Shown: positions 1-9,246, counted from the first letter of the stretch. The stretch: DNA of 64,000 bases from Streptomyces sp. NBC_01716 (GCF_036248275.1 NZ_CP109181.1:3968001-4032000); one strand, 5' to 3'. The notes: a model not told the origin generated them from the sequence alone. Numbers and translations are program-made.

Positions 1-1009
1 TGTACGGCGGATCGCTGTCGGCCGTCCTCTGGCTGAGCTGGCGTTCCGCCTCCACCAGGGCCAGGTCGCAGCCTCGCTCGTCACCAAGACGAGCCAGAGC
101 CCGTGCCTCCATCGCGCGGAACTGCGCGGCCATCGTCGGGCCCAGGCTTGCGGCCGGCCCCATGTACGCGGCACGGGCGAGAGATGCAGCGTCCTGGTAC
201 CGCCCCGTGAACGTGGCCTGATGGCTCATCGCGGACAGGATGCTTCCGCCGAGAAGCCTGTCGCCCGCCGCTTGGGCCATGCGCAGGCCCTGGATGAAGT
301 AGCGCTGGGCGATGCCATGCAAGCCGCTGTCGTATGACATCCATCCGGCGAGCAGGAGCGCTTCGGCTACCGCGGAGTGCAGCTGCCTCCCCACCCCATC
401 GGAGTACTTCCCATCGAGTATCGGCCGGACATCCGTGTGCAGGTACTGGATCAGCGCGCGTCGCGCGTGGCCACCGCCGAACTTCCCGTCAAGCATGCTG
501 AATGCCTCGGCAGTTGAGCGCACCATCTCCACGTCCAGCGCGCCGATTGCCCGGTTACCGGTGCGCGTCAGCTCCCCGTCCGGCCGGGCGACGAGCCAGC
601 GCAGTGCCGCGGTGTTCCATGCGGCAGAATCCGGCGGTGCCCGGACCAATCGCTCAGCCTCGCCAAGGTCTGCGCGCCACAGGTCAGCCACGGTCTTGGC
701 CACGGCCTCGGGATGATCCGCGAAGTCAAGCCCCAGGTCAGGCTGTACGGCGGACACCGCCGCGTCGCCCATCCCGATGTCATCGACGGTGAGGCGGCGC
801 CCCAGGAGACGCCCGACGGCCTCGGCGATGAACTGCGGCATGTTCCCGCGCGGCATCGAGCCCTTGAGCCATCGGGTGACGTAGGTGTGATCGCAGGTGA
901 TGGCTTCGCCCGATCGAGCCGCCGCGGCGACTACCGCGCGGGCAAGCGACTTGTGCGAGAAATCAGCTTCCTGCATGAGTGCGGCCAGCCTGGCATTCCG
1001 GTCTGCCAT
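1..1009 (-). CDS. HTH/TPR-type transcriptional regulator, 3' end outside window
   Basis: 336 codons are visible and the gene runs off the left edge with no stop. The ATG at 1009 follows a GGAGG about 5 nt upstream. Residues 1 to about 75 form an N-terminal DNA-binding region with the layout of the Streptomyces family that begins 'RNxRLxALxxEA', then a helix pair ending in 'VTRWLKG', then a 'VGRLLGRRLTVDDIGMG' linker. The rest is helical and Ala/Leu-rich, including 'RYFIQGLRMAQAAGD' and 'YQDAASLARAAYMG', which fits the tetratricopeptide-like sensor half seen in such proteins. It is divergent from the methyltransferase at 1306, with a motif-rich intergenic region, so a role in controlling the sugar cluster is a reasonable inference. 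The ligand is unknown. Confidence 0.8.
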   Translation of the reverse strand, partial: MADRNARLAALMQEADFSHKSLARAVVAAAARSGEAITCDHTYVTRWLKGSMPRGNMPQFIAEAVGRLLGRRLTVDDIGMGDAAVSAVQPDLGLDFADHPEAVAKTVADLWRADLGEAERLVRAPPDSAAWNTAALRWLVARPDGELTRTGNRAIGALDVEMVRSTAEAFSMLDGKFGGGHARRALIQYLHTDVRPILDGKYSDGVGRQLHSAVAEALLLAGWMSYDSGLHGIAQRYFIQGLRMAQAAGDRLLGGSILSAMSHQATFTGRYQDAASLARAAYMGPAASLGPTMAAQFRAMEARALARLGDERGCDLALVEAERQLSQRTADSDPPY

Positions 1010-1076
1010 TGGACCTCCAGAGAACGGCCGTAGTGCCAGCTCGACGCACCGTCACTCTACGAAGATCAGGGCCAGG

Positions 1077-1125
1077 GTGCAGGGGATTTGCACGTAGGGG
1101 CGCACGAGTGCACCCCCAAGTGCAC
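1077..1125. promoter_or_regulatory. cluster of GTGCA/TGCAC operator-like repeats
   Basis: Within 49 bp there is GTGCA at 1077-1081 facing TGCAC at 1089-1093 (spacer 7 nt), then two copies of the palindrome GTGCAC at 1108-1113 and 1120-1125. They lie between the divergent regulator (start 1009) and the methyltransferase (start 1306). Repeated short palindromes there fit binding sites for a dimeric regulator. No protein can be assigned from sequence alone. Confidence 0.4.
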
Positions 1126-1305
1126 GCTCCCGAAGTCGCCTCTGGGTGGCGACAGTTGGATCACCGCGGGCAGGCCGGACGTTCCGAGTCGAACACCATG
1201 GGCGACTCCGCGGCCCCGTGAGCATTTTCCCCAAGCCTTGATCGCGTTGTGCGCCCCAAGCGACGGCTGGCGCAACGGCATCGCGACGTGGAATGAGAGG
1301 TCACC

Positions 1306-1983
1306 GTGCACGGCATGACAGAACAGCTCTCCGAGCAACCGGGCTGGTCGCGACGCCAAATCGCCTACTACCGCGCAAGAGCCGCCGAGTACGACAGTGC
1401 ATACGGCGAACGCATGCACCTGCCCCAGCTCGCGAAGACACTCGACGAGTTGCCCATCCGCGGCGATGTCCTTGAGTTGGCGTGCGGCACGGGCCAGTGG
1501 ACCCGACTGCTCGCCGATCGAGCGCAGAGTCTGACCGCGCTGGACGCCGCCCCGGAGATGCTGGATATCGCCCGCGCCCGGATGCAGGGTACGACGACTC
1601 GCTTCATCGGAGCGGACGTCTTCAGCTGGGAACCTGACCGCCAGTACGACACTGTCTTCTTCGCCTTCTGGCTCAGCCACGTGCCGCCCGTGGAGATGGA
1701 AGCTTTTTGGGACTTGCTTCGGTGGGCGCTGGCGCCCGGTGGCTGTGTGGTCTTCCTCGACGACTCCCCGGCGAAGGCCGAGATCGAAGACCTGGCGGTC
1801 GAGATGGACGTGCCCACCGTGCGCCGCAGGCTCGCCGACGGAACTCAGCACCACGCCGTCAAGGTGTTCCGTGACCCTGCCGGCATTACGCGCCAGCTGA
1901 ACGACCTGGGATGGGGTGCCCAAGTCAGCCAGGCAGACCCGTACCACCTCGCCGGCATTGCACGCCCCCGGGACCACGCGTGA
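1306..1983 (+). CDS. class I SAM-dependent methyltransferase
   Basis: 225 aa. The GTG at 1306 is preceded by GAGAGG at 1295-1300; an ATG three codons in is the alternative start. Rossmann-fold motif I is 'VLELACGTGQW' at about residues 55-65, the acidic end of strand 2 is in 'LTALDAAPEML', and a late motif 'DTVFFAFWLSHVP' follows. This matches the Methyltransf_11/25 small-molecule methyltransferases. The stop overlaps the GTG start of the next gene (GTGA at 1980-1983), so the two are translationally coupled. The substrate is unknown. The setting with glycosyltransferase and UDP-sugar genes suggests O- or N-methylation of a small glycosylated product. Confidence 0.88.
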   Translation: MHGMTEQLSEQPGWSRRQIAYYRARAAEYDSAYGERMHLPQLAKTLDELPIRGDVLELACGTGQWTRLLADRAQSLTALDAAPEMLDIARARMQGTTTRFIGADVFSWEPDRQYDTVFFAFWLSHVPPVEMEAFWDLLRWALAPGGCVVFLDDSPAKAEIEDLAVEMDVPTVRRRLADGTQHHAVKVFRDPAGITRQLNDLGWGAQVSQADPYHLAGIARPRDHA

Positions 1984-3308
1984 CCGGCATCAACGGCTAT
2001 CCCAGTCAGCCCAGCGTCCGCGCTGGCGAGACGGTTCGACTGCACATCGCCACATCGGCTCCCCACTTCAACATCGACTTCTACCGATGGGGCTCAAAAC
2101 CGCGCCATGCAGGGCGTGTTGGGTGGCTAGGATGTGACGCCGCTCCCGGCCGCTACGACAGGGACTGGCACTGGCCCGCCTACGACTTCCGGGTGCCGCG
2201 TGACTGGCCATCAGGGGTTTACGTCGCGGTCCTGAGTACCGATCCGGTGTCCGGCACGCCGTTGATGGACACTCGCGAAGCCAGGATGCTGCTGGTCGTC
2301 ACGCCTCCGGCTCCCTCAGGCCGCAAGGTCCTCTACAAGATCCCGATCTTCACCTACCACGCGTACAACACAGCAGGTGGCGGCAGCCTTTACAGCGCCT
2401 CCCACGTGACACTGCGGCGCCCGGGCGGTGGAGTCGGAGGTCCCGTCAAGGGATTGCCCGACCCGTACGACGCCACGTCCCCGCGCCAGACGTTCGCGCA
2501 CTGGGACGCCCCCTTCATCTCAGGGATGGAAGGAAGCGGCATCGAAGTCGACTACTGCACCGACCTGGACATCGACGAGGGTCGGTTCCTGAACGACGGA
2601 TACCGCCTGCTCGTCTCCGCCGGGCACGACGAGTACTGGAGTACGGGGGCCCGCCGGAACGTCACCGCCTTCCGCGACGGAGGCGGAAACATCGCTAACT
2701 TCGGGGCCAACACCTGTTGGTGGCGCGTGAAGGTCGCTCCAACCGGCATCTCCGGTCTTGAGTGCGACAAATTTCCTCCCGGAGCCCCCGAAGGAACCGA
2801 CCCGGATGGCTCGTACGGATGCCCCGACCACTGGTGGGAGTCGGAACCGGAGAACACGCTGCTCGGCGTGAGCTACCGAAACGGCGGCGGCCACTGGGAC
2901 GGACCCCGCGCCTCCCTCGGATTCACCGTGGCGGACGCGGACCACTGGGTTTTCTCCGGCACCGGCCTGAAGACCGGTGACACCTTCGGCCGCGACGGGG
3001 CACTGATCGGCTACGAGTGCGACGGCGCCGCGTATCAGATCGATAAGGACGGCCGTCCCCGCCCGACCGGCCAGGACGGGACGCCGAAGGACTTCGAGAT
3101 CCTCGGCCTGGCCCAGCTGCCGGCCGACTGGCACTTCGCGGCCCGAGAACCGACGGACAGCCCTCGTGCGGCCACCCTCGGCCTCCGTGCCTCATCCGCG
3201 TCGGGCGGCGCGGTCTTCACCGCCGCCACCACCGACTGGGCTCGGCTGCTGGCCACCGACCCTCACGTCGCGACCATCACCCGCAACGTTCTCACCCGTC
3301 TCGTCTGA
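1980..3308 (+). CDS. N,N-dimethylformamidase beta-subunit-like protein
   Basis: 442 aa from a GTG that overlaps the preceding stop. Longer in-frame starts exist but would lie inside the methyltransferase gene. The N-terminal ~90 residues are an Ig-like beta-sandwich ('YPSQPSVRAGETVRLHIAT'). The rest matches the C-terminal domain of DMFase large subunits: a 'VLYKIPIFTYHAYN' strand, 'SAGHDEYWS' and 'ANFGANTCWWRV'. Characterised members hydrolyse the amide of dimethylformamide using mononuclear iron, but most family members have no known substrate. There is no small (alpha) subunit beside it. In this cluster an amide-hydrolysing or glutamine-amidotransferase-like step is possible; that is inference. 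Confidence 0.8.
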   Translation: MTGINGYPSQPSVRAGETVRLHIATSAPHFNIDFYRWGSKPRHAGRVGWLGCDAAPGRYDRDWHWPAYDFRVPRDWPSGVYVAVLSTDPVSGTPLMDTREARMLLVVTPPAPSGRKVLYKIPIFTYHAYNTAGGGSLYSASHVTLRRPGGGVGGPVKGLPDPYDATSPRQTFAHWDAPFISGMEGSGIEVDYCTDLDIDEGRFLNDGYRLLVSAGHDEYWSTGARRNVTAFRDGGGNIANFGANTCWWRVKVAPTGISGLECDKFPPGAPEGTDPDGSYGCPDHWWESEPENTLLGVSYRNGGGHWDGPRASLGFTVADADHWVFSGTGLKTGDTFGRDGALIGYECDGAAYQIDKDGRPRPTGQDGTPKDFEILGLAQLPADWHFAAREPTDSPRAATLGLRASSASGGAVFTAATTDWARLLATDPHVATITRNVLTRLV

Positions 3309-3321
3309 CCAAGGGATCGTC

Positions 3322-4467
3322 ATGTCTGGACTTATACGGCCGCTCAGCGTGATCATCGGCGTCAACGGCATCGGCATGGGCCACTCGGTCCGGCAGAGCG
3401 TGATCGCCCAGTACCTCCGCGATCGCGGGCACGAGGTGCGGATCGTCACCAATGGCACAGCCCGCGTCGAGTACTTCCATGACCTCGGCTTCACCGCGTG
3501 GAACGGGTGGATGCCGACCCTCCTCGCCCGCGGTGACCGCATATACGCGAGCGACGCCGCACGGGCCAACATCCGTCAGGCACCGGCTGGCATCGCCCAA
3601 CACTTGCGCCTGCGCCAGCTCGTCCGCGAGACCCGCGTTCCCGACGTATTCATCACCGACTACGAGCCCAACACCCCACGTCTGGCCTACCACTTCGACA
3701 AACCGCTGATCTCCGTCGATCAACAGAGCAAGTACCGGCACCTGGACCTGCCGAACGTCGACCGCTACGCACGTACCGCCGACGAACAGCGGCTCCGCTA
3801 CTTCACACCCCGCGCCGATCGATCCTTCATCTGCTCCTTCGTCCCCTTGAAGGACGAGGACCCCAAGCTCGAGTTCATCGCACCTGTCGTCCCCGACGTC
3901 GTCCGCTCAGCGCCGGTCAGCACCGAGCCAGTCGTCACCGCCTACTTCTCCCGGTACTTCGACCACGGTCCGGAAGACACCGTCCGCGCCCTGACCGATA
4001 TCTTCCAGCAGCACGTCACTGACCGTGCCTTACGCATCTACGCTCAGGGCGCGGACATCGGGGGCCTACGTCGGTACGCAAGCGGCAAGATCGAGATCTG
4101 CCCCTTCGACCGAGAAGCGTTCATCGCCGACATGGCCCGGTCCGAAGCGGTGTTCTCCAACGCCGGCTTCAACCTCATCAGCGAAGCCTTCGTCCTCGGC
4201 AAGCCCGTCCACTTGGTGCCGCTGCCCACCTACGACCAGCACTGGTGCGCCAAGGTCGTCGACGAGGCGAAGCTCGGGACCAGCACGGCACGTATCAGTC
4301 CCGCGGGAGTCCTCGGCTTCCTCCGACATCTCCAGGAACTGCGCGAGAACGTCGTACGCCATCGGGATCAGCACCTCACGACCGACCCCCGTGAGCAGAT
4401 CGCCTCCTACCTGGAGAGCCTGCTGTGGGAGTCCCCAAGTCAACTCCACAGCTCTTCCGCCCGGTAG
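3322..4467 (+). CDS. GT-B fold glycosyltransferase
   Basis: 381 aa. The ATG at 3322 is 13 nt after the previous stop, with AAGGGA upstream; an upstream in-frame extension would run into the preceding gene. The N-terminus carries the GT-B nucleotide-fold start 'IIGVNGIGMGHSVRQ' and 'GHEVRIVTNG', as in MurG/UGT-like and Glyco_trans_1_3 enzymes. The C-terminal half has 'AVFSNAGFNLISEAFVLGKP', the donor-binding region where the acidic/Gln residues of UDP-sugar transferases sit. No signal peptide or membrane segment is present, so it is cytoplasmic. The likely donor is a UDP-sugar from the dehydrogenase/epimerase pair at 9.4-11.6 kb. The acceptor is unknown. Confidence 0.85.
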   Translation: MSGLIRPLSVIIGVNGIGMGHSVRQSVIAQYLRDRGHEVRIVTNGTARVEYFHDLGFTAWNGWMPTLLARGDRIYASDAARANIRQAPAGIAQHLRLRQLVRETRVPDVFITDYEPNTPRLAYHFDKPLISVDQQSKYRHLDLPNVDRYARTADEQRLRYFTPRADRSFICSFVPLKDEDPKLEFIAPVVPDVVRSAPVSTEPVVTAYFSRYFDHGPEDTVRALTDIFQQHVTDRALRIYAQGADIGGLRRYASGKIEICPFDREAFIADMARSEAVFSNAGFNLISEAFVLGKPVHLVPLPTYDQHWCAKVVDEAKLGTSTARISPAGVLGFLRHLQELRENVVRHRDQHLTTDPREQIASYLESLLWESPSQLHSSSAR

Positions 4468-4473
4468 ACGGTC

Positions 4474-6015
4474 ATGGGGCTGCCTTCGCTCTCCGCACAG
4501 ACGGACACCGCGGTGACCGTCGCCGCTGTCGCGGCCTGCTACCGCTTCGCTGTCTCTCCGGCTGTACGGTTCCTTTCGCTACGTTCCTCGGCCCGACCCG
4601 CAGTGATCGCGAGCGGCGCGTCCACCGTGGTGCTCCCCTTCCTCCCCGTGCCGATCCCCGGACCGTTCCACTGGTTCGCCCTCTTCGTGACCGCGTTGCT
4701 CAGCTGGCAGGGCGCCACGAGCGACTACGACGTGACACGCCCCGTAGCGCCGCAACGCCAGGACAAGCAGCTGTTGCTGCTGCTCGCGGTCGCCTCGGCG
4801 TTGTGGACGCTGCTGCTGCTGCCGTGGCTCGTCGTGTATTGCGGCAGGCTGCGGGGGTGGAAACACCACGCGATGATGCCGCTGCGGCTGCTCAAGGCGT
4901 ACCTGGCCTGGTTCTTCGTGGCCCTGCTCCTCGGCCCGTCGGGGTCACCAGCAGGACTTCTCCTGATTCTCGGCTGCGTCTGCCTCTCCCACTACGTCAA
5001 GCCGGCCTGGAGCAAGGCCCGCCTGGGGCCGCGCCCTTGGTCATGGGCCTGGCACAACCGCACGCACTACCTCACCGCCTCCGCGTACTGCTGGGGCTGG
5101 GCGCGATTCATCCCCCCGAAGGCCATGTCCCAGGTACTGCGCCGGGTCCGCGTCGTCGACCGGCCGGTCAACTTCCTCACGATGGCGGTAGAGGCCGCCG
5201 GTCTCATCGCTTTCCTCGACCGTCAGCTGCTCATCGCGGCCCTACTGGCAACTGGGATCTTCGGCCTCACGGTGGCCCTCGCCTCCGGCATCCTGTTCTG
5301 GGAGAACATCGCAACCAGCATCGCTCTGGCGCTCACCGTCGCTCTGGTCCCCGGCCATGACGCCACGTACGACCCAGCGTTCGGCTGGCCGGCCGCGCTC
5401 CTGGCGCTCGCGACGCTCCTGCTGAGCACCACCGACCTGCTGTGGCAGCCGTGGCATCTGGGCTGGTGGGACGCACCCTTCACCGCTCGCATGCACTGGC
5501 AAGTCGAGACCGTCTCGGGCGCGACGCTTGGCCTCTACAACGACTTCATGTGCCCGTACGAGCGCGAATACGGCCGGGTCTTGGGCTACTTCCTCACCGA
5601 AGAGCCCGTGCTCCACGGCCACCTCGGCATCGTCTGGGACCGACACCTCCGCGACCTCCTCGTCGCCGCCGACGGTGACCTCGACAAACTGCGCACGCTC
5701 AAGCAGACGTACGGCAAGGCCCAGACGAACGAGGAGCAAGCACGCGAGCACGTGGTCTTCCTGACCACGATGTTCACGCGCCTCAACTCCGGTGTGCCAA
5801 AGGGCCCTTTGCCTCGCTCACGGCGCTGGCTCAAAGCACCCGGAGGACAACTCTACCGGTGGGGAGACCTTCCTCCCCACCGCGGTGAGGAGCCAGTCCG
5901 CCGGATCACCATCCGGTACCAGGAGCGCTGCTACCGCCCGGACACCGGCGAATTCGCCCTGCTCACCAGCGCCATCGCGCTGGAGATCGAAATTCCCCTG
6001 CCTGCCCATGACTGA
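4474..6015 (+). CDS. multi-pass membrane protein, unknown function
   Basis: 513 aa, starting 6 nt after the glycosyltransferase stop. The N-terminal ~330 residues hold several hydrophobic stretches, for example 'LLLLLAVASALWTLLLLPWL', 'AGLIAFLDRQLLIAALLATG' and 'PAALLALATLLLSTTDLLW'. The last ~180 residues are soluble and charged, with several conserved-looking aromatic and acidic residues ('LYNDFMCPYEREYGRVLGYF'). I do not recognise a family. Its place inside the operon suggests a membrane partner for the glycosylation steps, or a transporter or acyl-chain enzyme. No catalytic motif is evident. Confidence 0.7.
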   Translation: MGLPSLSAQTDTAVTVAAVAACYRFAVSPAVRFLSLRSSARPAVIASGASTVVLPFLPVPIPGPFHWFALFVTALLSWQGATSDYDVTRPVAPQRQDKQLLLLLAVASALWTLLLLPWLVVYCGRLRGWKHHAMMPLRLLKAYLAWFFVALLLGPSGSPAGLLLILGCVCLSHYVKPAWSKARLGPRPWSWAWHNRTHYLTASAYCWGWARFIPPKAMSQVLRRVRVVDRPVNFLTMAVEAAGLIAFLDRQLLIAALLATGIFGLTVALASGILFWENIATSIALALTVALVPGHDATYDPAFGWPAALLALATLLLSTTDLLWQPWHLGWWDAPFTARMHWQVETVSGATLGLYNDFMCPYEREYGRVLGYFLTEEPVLHGHLGIVWDRHLRDLLVAADGDLDKLRTLKQTYGKAQTNEEQAREHVVFLTTMFTRLNSGVPKGPLPRSRRWLKAPGGQLYRWGDLPPHRGEEPVRRITIRYQERCYRPDTGEFALLTSAIALEIEIPLPAHD

Positions 6016-6026
6016 GGGAGTACCTC

Positions 6027-6581
6027 ATGCGCAACGTCTTCATCGACTGCGGAACCAACCTCGGAGTCGTGCTGAAGCGCTTCATGCACGAACTTCCCGA
6101 CCATGACTTCTACGCCTTCGAGCCCAACGAGAAGCTGCTGCAGTCCATCCGCGACGAAGTCGAACGGGCCGCTCACTCTCCTCGCGTGGAGATCTCTCAC
6201 AGCGCGGTATGGACCCACGACGGAATGATCAACCTATTCCTGGGCCACCACGAGAGCTCCACCGTGATGCCCGGCAAGCGCGTGCCCCCGGTGTACGAGC
6301 AGCAGATCGACTACGGCTCACCCGTCCCCGTGCCCGCCACGGACTTCAGCTCCTGGCTGCGCAGGACCGTCACCCCGGACGATCACGTCGTCGTGAAGAT
6401 GGACATCGAGGGCGCCGAGTACCCCGTGCTGACGAAGCTGATTGCCGACGGGACTCTCGGCCTCATCTCCGTCCTCTACATCGAGTGGCACTACGACCGC
6501 TTCTCCTACATGACCAAATCCGACCACGACCAGCTCGTCGGCGCCGTATCCGCGTGCGTCGACGTCCGCGACTGGGACTGA
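6027..6581 (+). CDS. FkbM-family methyltransferase
   Basis: 184 aa. The ATG follows GGGAG by about 8 nt. It opens with the short FkbM form of SAM motif I, 'FIDCGTNLGVVLKRF', then 'YAFEPNEKLLQSI', and later 'VVVKMDIEGAEYPVL' and 'LYIEWHYDRF', the standard FkbM signatures. FkbM enzymes O-methylate hydroxyl groups of sugars and polyketides. At 184 aa it is short but contains all core motifs. It is the second methyltransferase of the cluster, so the product may carry at least two methyl groups. Confidence 0.87.
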   Translation: MRNVFIDCGTNLGVVLKRFMHELPDHDFYAFEPNEKLLQSIRDEVERAAHSPRVEISHSAVWTHDGMINLFLGHHESSTVMPGKRVPPVYEQQIDYGSPVPVPATDFSSWLRRTVTPDDHVVVKMDIEGAEYPVLTKLIADGTLGLISVLYIEWHYDRFSYMTKSDHDQLVGAVSACVDVRDWD

Positions 6582-6615
6582 CGCGAGGAAGGCGAGAGGG
6601 AAGGGGCGCCAAGTC

Positions 6616-7260
6616 ATGCACACAAAGCACATCTACTTGATCAAACACGGCGAGACGGAGGAGAACCTCCGCGGCATCCACCAAGGCCAGGCCGTCGGCG
6701 GTCGTCTCAGCGAGCGCGGACGCGACGACATACGCGCCGTCGGCGACAGCCTCGCCGCCTCCGAAATCGCTGTCGGCCAGATGCTCGTCAGTCCGATGTC
6801 ACGCGCCCGCGAGTCCGCTGAGCTGCTGGCCGCCGCGCTCGCACCGGACGACGTGCGGGTGAATGAGCGTCTGGTCGCGAAGAACAGCGGCCACCTCGGC
6901 GGAAAGTCAAGGGACTTGGCGGCCGTGGAAGCCACCCGCCAAGGAGTGCCGATCCACCAACTCCGCTCGCCTGGAGGCGAATCGTCCGAGGACGTCCAGG
7001 CCCGCTATGTACGCCTGCTGAACGACGTTTGCTCGGGACCGCACCGCACGACAGTCCTCGTCGGGCATGGAGGCGGAATCGCCTGCCTGCTGCTGCACCT
7101 CACCGGGCAGGGCTTCGGCCGCTACTTGGAGTACGTGCCGGAATCAGCGGGCTTGACGTGGATCGAGGTCGACGAGGGCCGTCCACGGATCCAGGTGATG
7201 AACGCGCGGCCGACCGCTTTGACCGACCACGTCCAACGCACAGCCCGTGCCGCCCGATGA
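6616..7260 (+). CDS. histidine phosphatase (phosphoglycerate-mutase superfamily)
   Basis: 214 aa with an ATG at 6616 after GGAAGGGG. The catalytic N-terminal motif reads 'LIKHGETEEN': the phospho-accepting His and Gly-Glu are kept but the usual Arg before His is Lys. A second motif 'VSPMSRARESAELL' and the C-terminal 'VLVGHGGGIACLLL' complete the active site. The family removes phosphate from small metabolites, including sugar phosphates. In this cluster it may dephosphorylate a sugar intermediate or product. The Lys substitution is conservative and probably active. Confidence 0.85.
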   Translation: MHTKHIYLIKHGETEENLRGIHQGQAVGGRLSERGRDDIRAVGDSLAASEIAVGQMLVSPMSRARESAELLAAALAPDDVRVNERLVAKNSGHLGGKSRDLAAVEATRQGVPIHQLRSPGGESSEDVQARYVRLLNDVCSGPHRTTVLVGHGGGIACLLLHLTGQGFGRYLEYVPESAGLTWIEVDEGRPRIQVMNARPTALTDHVQRTARAAR

Positions 7261-7310
7261 ACGCCGGGCCGGTACGGGTGCGAGTCCGGATGCGGCGACG
7301 AGGAGACCGC

Positions 7311-9035
7311 TCAGGCGCTCTCGGCGCCGCCGAATCGCTCACGGTAGGACTCCAGGTCCTCCTCCGTGATCTTCGCGAAGAGGACCGGCGGAACGGTGAA
7401 CGCGGTGCCGGCCGGGACGGTGTCCAGCGTCTGGGCCTGCTCGGCGGTCACCCAGGTCGCTGTGTCGTCCTCCAGGGCGAACGCGCCGCGCATGGCAGTG
7501 GCCGACGCCGGGATGAATGGCTCCGAGACGACCGCGTACAGGTGGATCAGGTTCATCGCGGTGCGAAGAGTCAGCGCGGCGCCGTCCGGGTCGGTCTTGA
7601 TCTCCAGCCAGGGAGCCTTCTCTTCCAGGTAGGAGTTGCCCGCGGACCACAGGGCACGCAGCGCGGCTGCTGCCTTGCGGAACTGGAGGGCCTCCATCTG
7701 CTCCTCGTACTCGGCGAGCAGCCGCGCGATCTCCACGCCCAGCTTCGCCTCTCCCTCACCAGCGGCATGCCCCGCCGGCACCTCATCGCCGAAGCGCTTC
7801 CGGGAGAAGGACAGCACGCGGTTGACGAAGTTGCCGAGAGTGTCGGCGAGGTCCTTGTTCACCGTCGCTGCGAAGTGCTCCCAGGTGAAGGAGGAGTCGT
7901 CGGACTCGGGGGCGTTGGCGATGAGGAAGTAGCGCCAGTAGTCGGCGGGCAGCAGCTCCAGGGCGGCGTCGGTGAACACTCCGCGCTTCTGCGAGGTGGA
8001 GAACTTACCGCCGTAGTACGTCAGCCAGTTGAAGCCCTTGACGTAGTCGACCTTCTTCCACGGCTCACGGACGCCGAGCTCGGTGGCCGGGAACATCACC
8101 GTGTGGAAGGGGATGTTGTCCTTCGCCATGAACTCGGTGTAGCGGACGGTGTTGTCGGCCTCGTACCACCACGACTTCCAGTCCCGGACCTCTCCGTCGG
8201 GCGCGGCGTCGGCCCACTCCTTCGTCGCGGCGATGTACTCGATCGGCGCGTCGAACCACACGTAGAAGACCTTGCCGTCGGCCGCCAGCTCCGGCCAGGT
8301 ATCAGCCGGAACCGGGATGCCCCAATCCAGGTCGCGGGTGATGGCGCGGTCGTGGAGGCCCTCGGTCAGCCATTTGCGGGCGATGGACGAGGACAGCTGC
8401 GGCCACTCCCCACCGACCGCGTCGATCCACGCCTCGACCTCGCCCTGCAGCTTGGACTGCAGCAGGAACAGGTGCTTGGTCTCGCGGACTTCGAGGTCCG
8501 TGGAGCCGCTGATCGCCGAACGCGGCTCAATGAGATCGGTCGGGTCAAGGACGCGGGTGCAGTTCTCGCACTGGTCGCCGCGGGCCTTGTCGTAGCCGCA
8601 GTGCGGGCAGGTGCCCTCGACGTACCGGTCCGGCAGGAAGCGGCCGTCGACGGGCGAGTACACCTGCCGGATCGCACGCTCCTCGATGAACCCGTTCTCG
8701 TTCAGCTTGCGCGCGAAGTGCTGGGTGATCTCGGCGTTCTGCCGCGAGGAGCTGCGGCCGAAGTAGTCGAAGGCCAGCTCGAAGCCGTCGTACACGGCCT
8801 TCTGCCCGTCGTGCGCCTGCGCGCAGAACTCGGCGACCGGCAGCCCCTTCTCCTTCGCGGCCAGCTCGGCGGGCGTGCCGTGCTCGTCGGTGGCGCAGAT
8901 GTAGAGGACGTCGTGACCGCGCTGGCGGAGGTACCGGGAGTAGACGTCCGCCGGAAGCATCGACCCGACCATGTTGCCCAGGTGCTTGATCCCGTTGATG
9001 TAGGGAAGCGCGCTGGTGATCAGGTGTCGAGACAT
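7311..9035 (-). CDS. metG: methionine--tRNA ligase
   Basis: 574 aa from the ATG at 9035; an in-frame ATG at 9050 would add five residues. Class I aminoacyl-tRNA synthetase: the HIGH-equivalent is 'IKHLGN' in 'ALPYINGIKHLGN', and the KMSKS-equivalent is 'GKFSTSQ'. A four-Cys zinc knuckle is present ('CPHCGY' and 'CENC'). The C-terminal anticodon-binding helical domain is intact. It lacks the extra C-terminal tRNA-binding (EMAP) module. It is convergent with the phosphatase gene and divergent from the UDP-sugar dehydrogenase, so it has its own promoter. Being embedded in a sugar cluster suggests a second copy, either a resistance copy or a supplier of Met-tRNA. Whether a housekeeping metG exists elsewhere cannot be seen here. 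Confidence 0.93.
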   Translation of the reverse strand: MSRHLITSALPYINGIKHLGNMVGSMLPADVYSRYLRQRGHDVLYICATDEHGTPAELAAKEKGLPVAEFCAQAHDGQKAVYDGFELAFDYFGRSSSRQNAEITQHFARKLNENGFIEERAIRQVYSPVDGRFLPDRYVEGTCPHCGYDKARGDQCENCTRVLDPTDLIEPRSAISGSTDLEVRETKHLFLLQSKLQGEVEAWIDAVGGEWPQLSSSIARKWLTEGLHDRAITRDLDWGIPVPADTWPELAADGKVFYVWFDAPIEYIAATKEWADAAPDGEVRDWKSWWYEADNTVRYTEFMAKDNIPFHTVMFPATELGVREPWKKVDYVKGFNWLTYYGGKFSTSQKRGVFTDAALELLPADYWRYFLIANAPESDDSSFTWEHFAATVNKDLADTLGNFVNRVLSFSRKRFGDEVPAGHAAGEGEAKLGVEIARLLAEYEEQMEALQFRKAAAALRALWSAGNSYLEEKAPWLEIKTDPDGAALTLRTAMNLIHLYAVVSEPFIPASATAMRGAFALEDDTATWVTAEQAQTLDTVPAGTAFTVPPVLFAKITEEDLESYRERFGGAESA

Positions 9036-9211
9036 CCTCGGATGCTCCATTTCGTAACGTACGGCGCCGCAGCCGACGGTGCGGCGCGATCATGTCGGAG
9101 GCTGCTGCCGATGCGACCACCCAAGCCGCACAGCGACGTCACGCTCGGTGACGATTCCGGTCTGCAGGCCGCACTCATCGTATCGAATCGGAAGCTCGCC
9201 CTTCCCCTGGG

Positions 9212-9242
9212 TTTTCCAGCCGCTCCGGGCGGGGCCGGAAAG
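9212..9242. repeat. inverted repeat in metG leader region
   Basis: A 10-bp stem with one A-C mismatch (9212-9221 with 9233-9242) and an 11-nt loop, 4 nt from the larger hairpin at 9247-9292. It lies about 180 nt upstream of metG on the minus strand. The role is unknown; leader RNA structure or divergent-promoter element are both possible. Confidence 0.4.
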
Positions 9243-9246
9243 GCGC

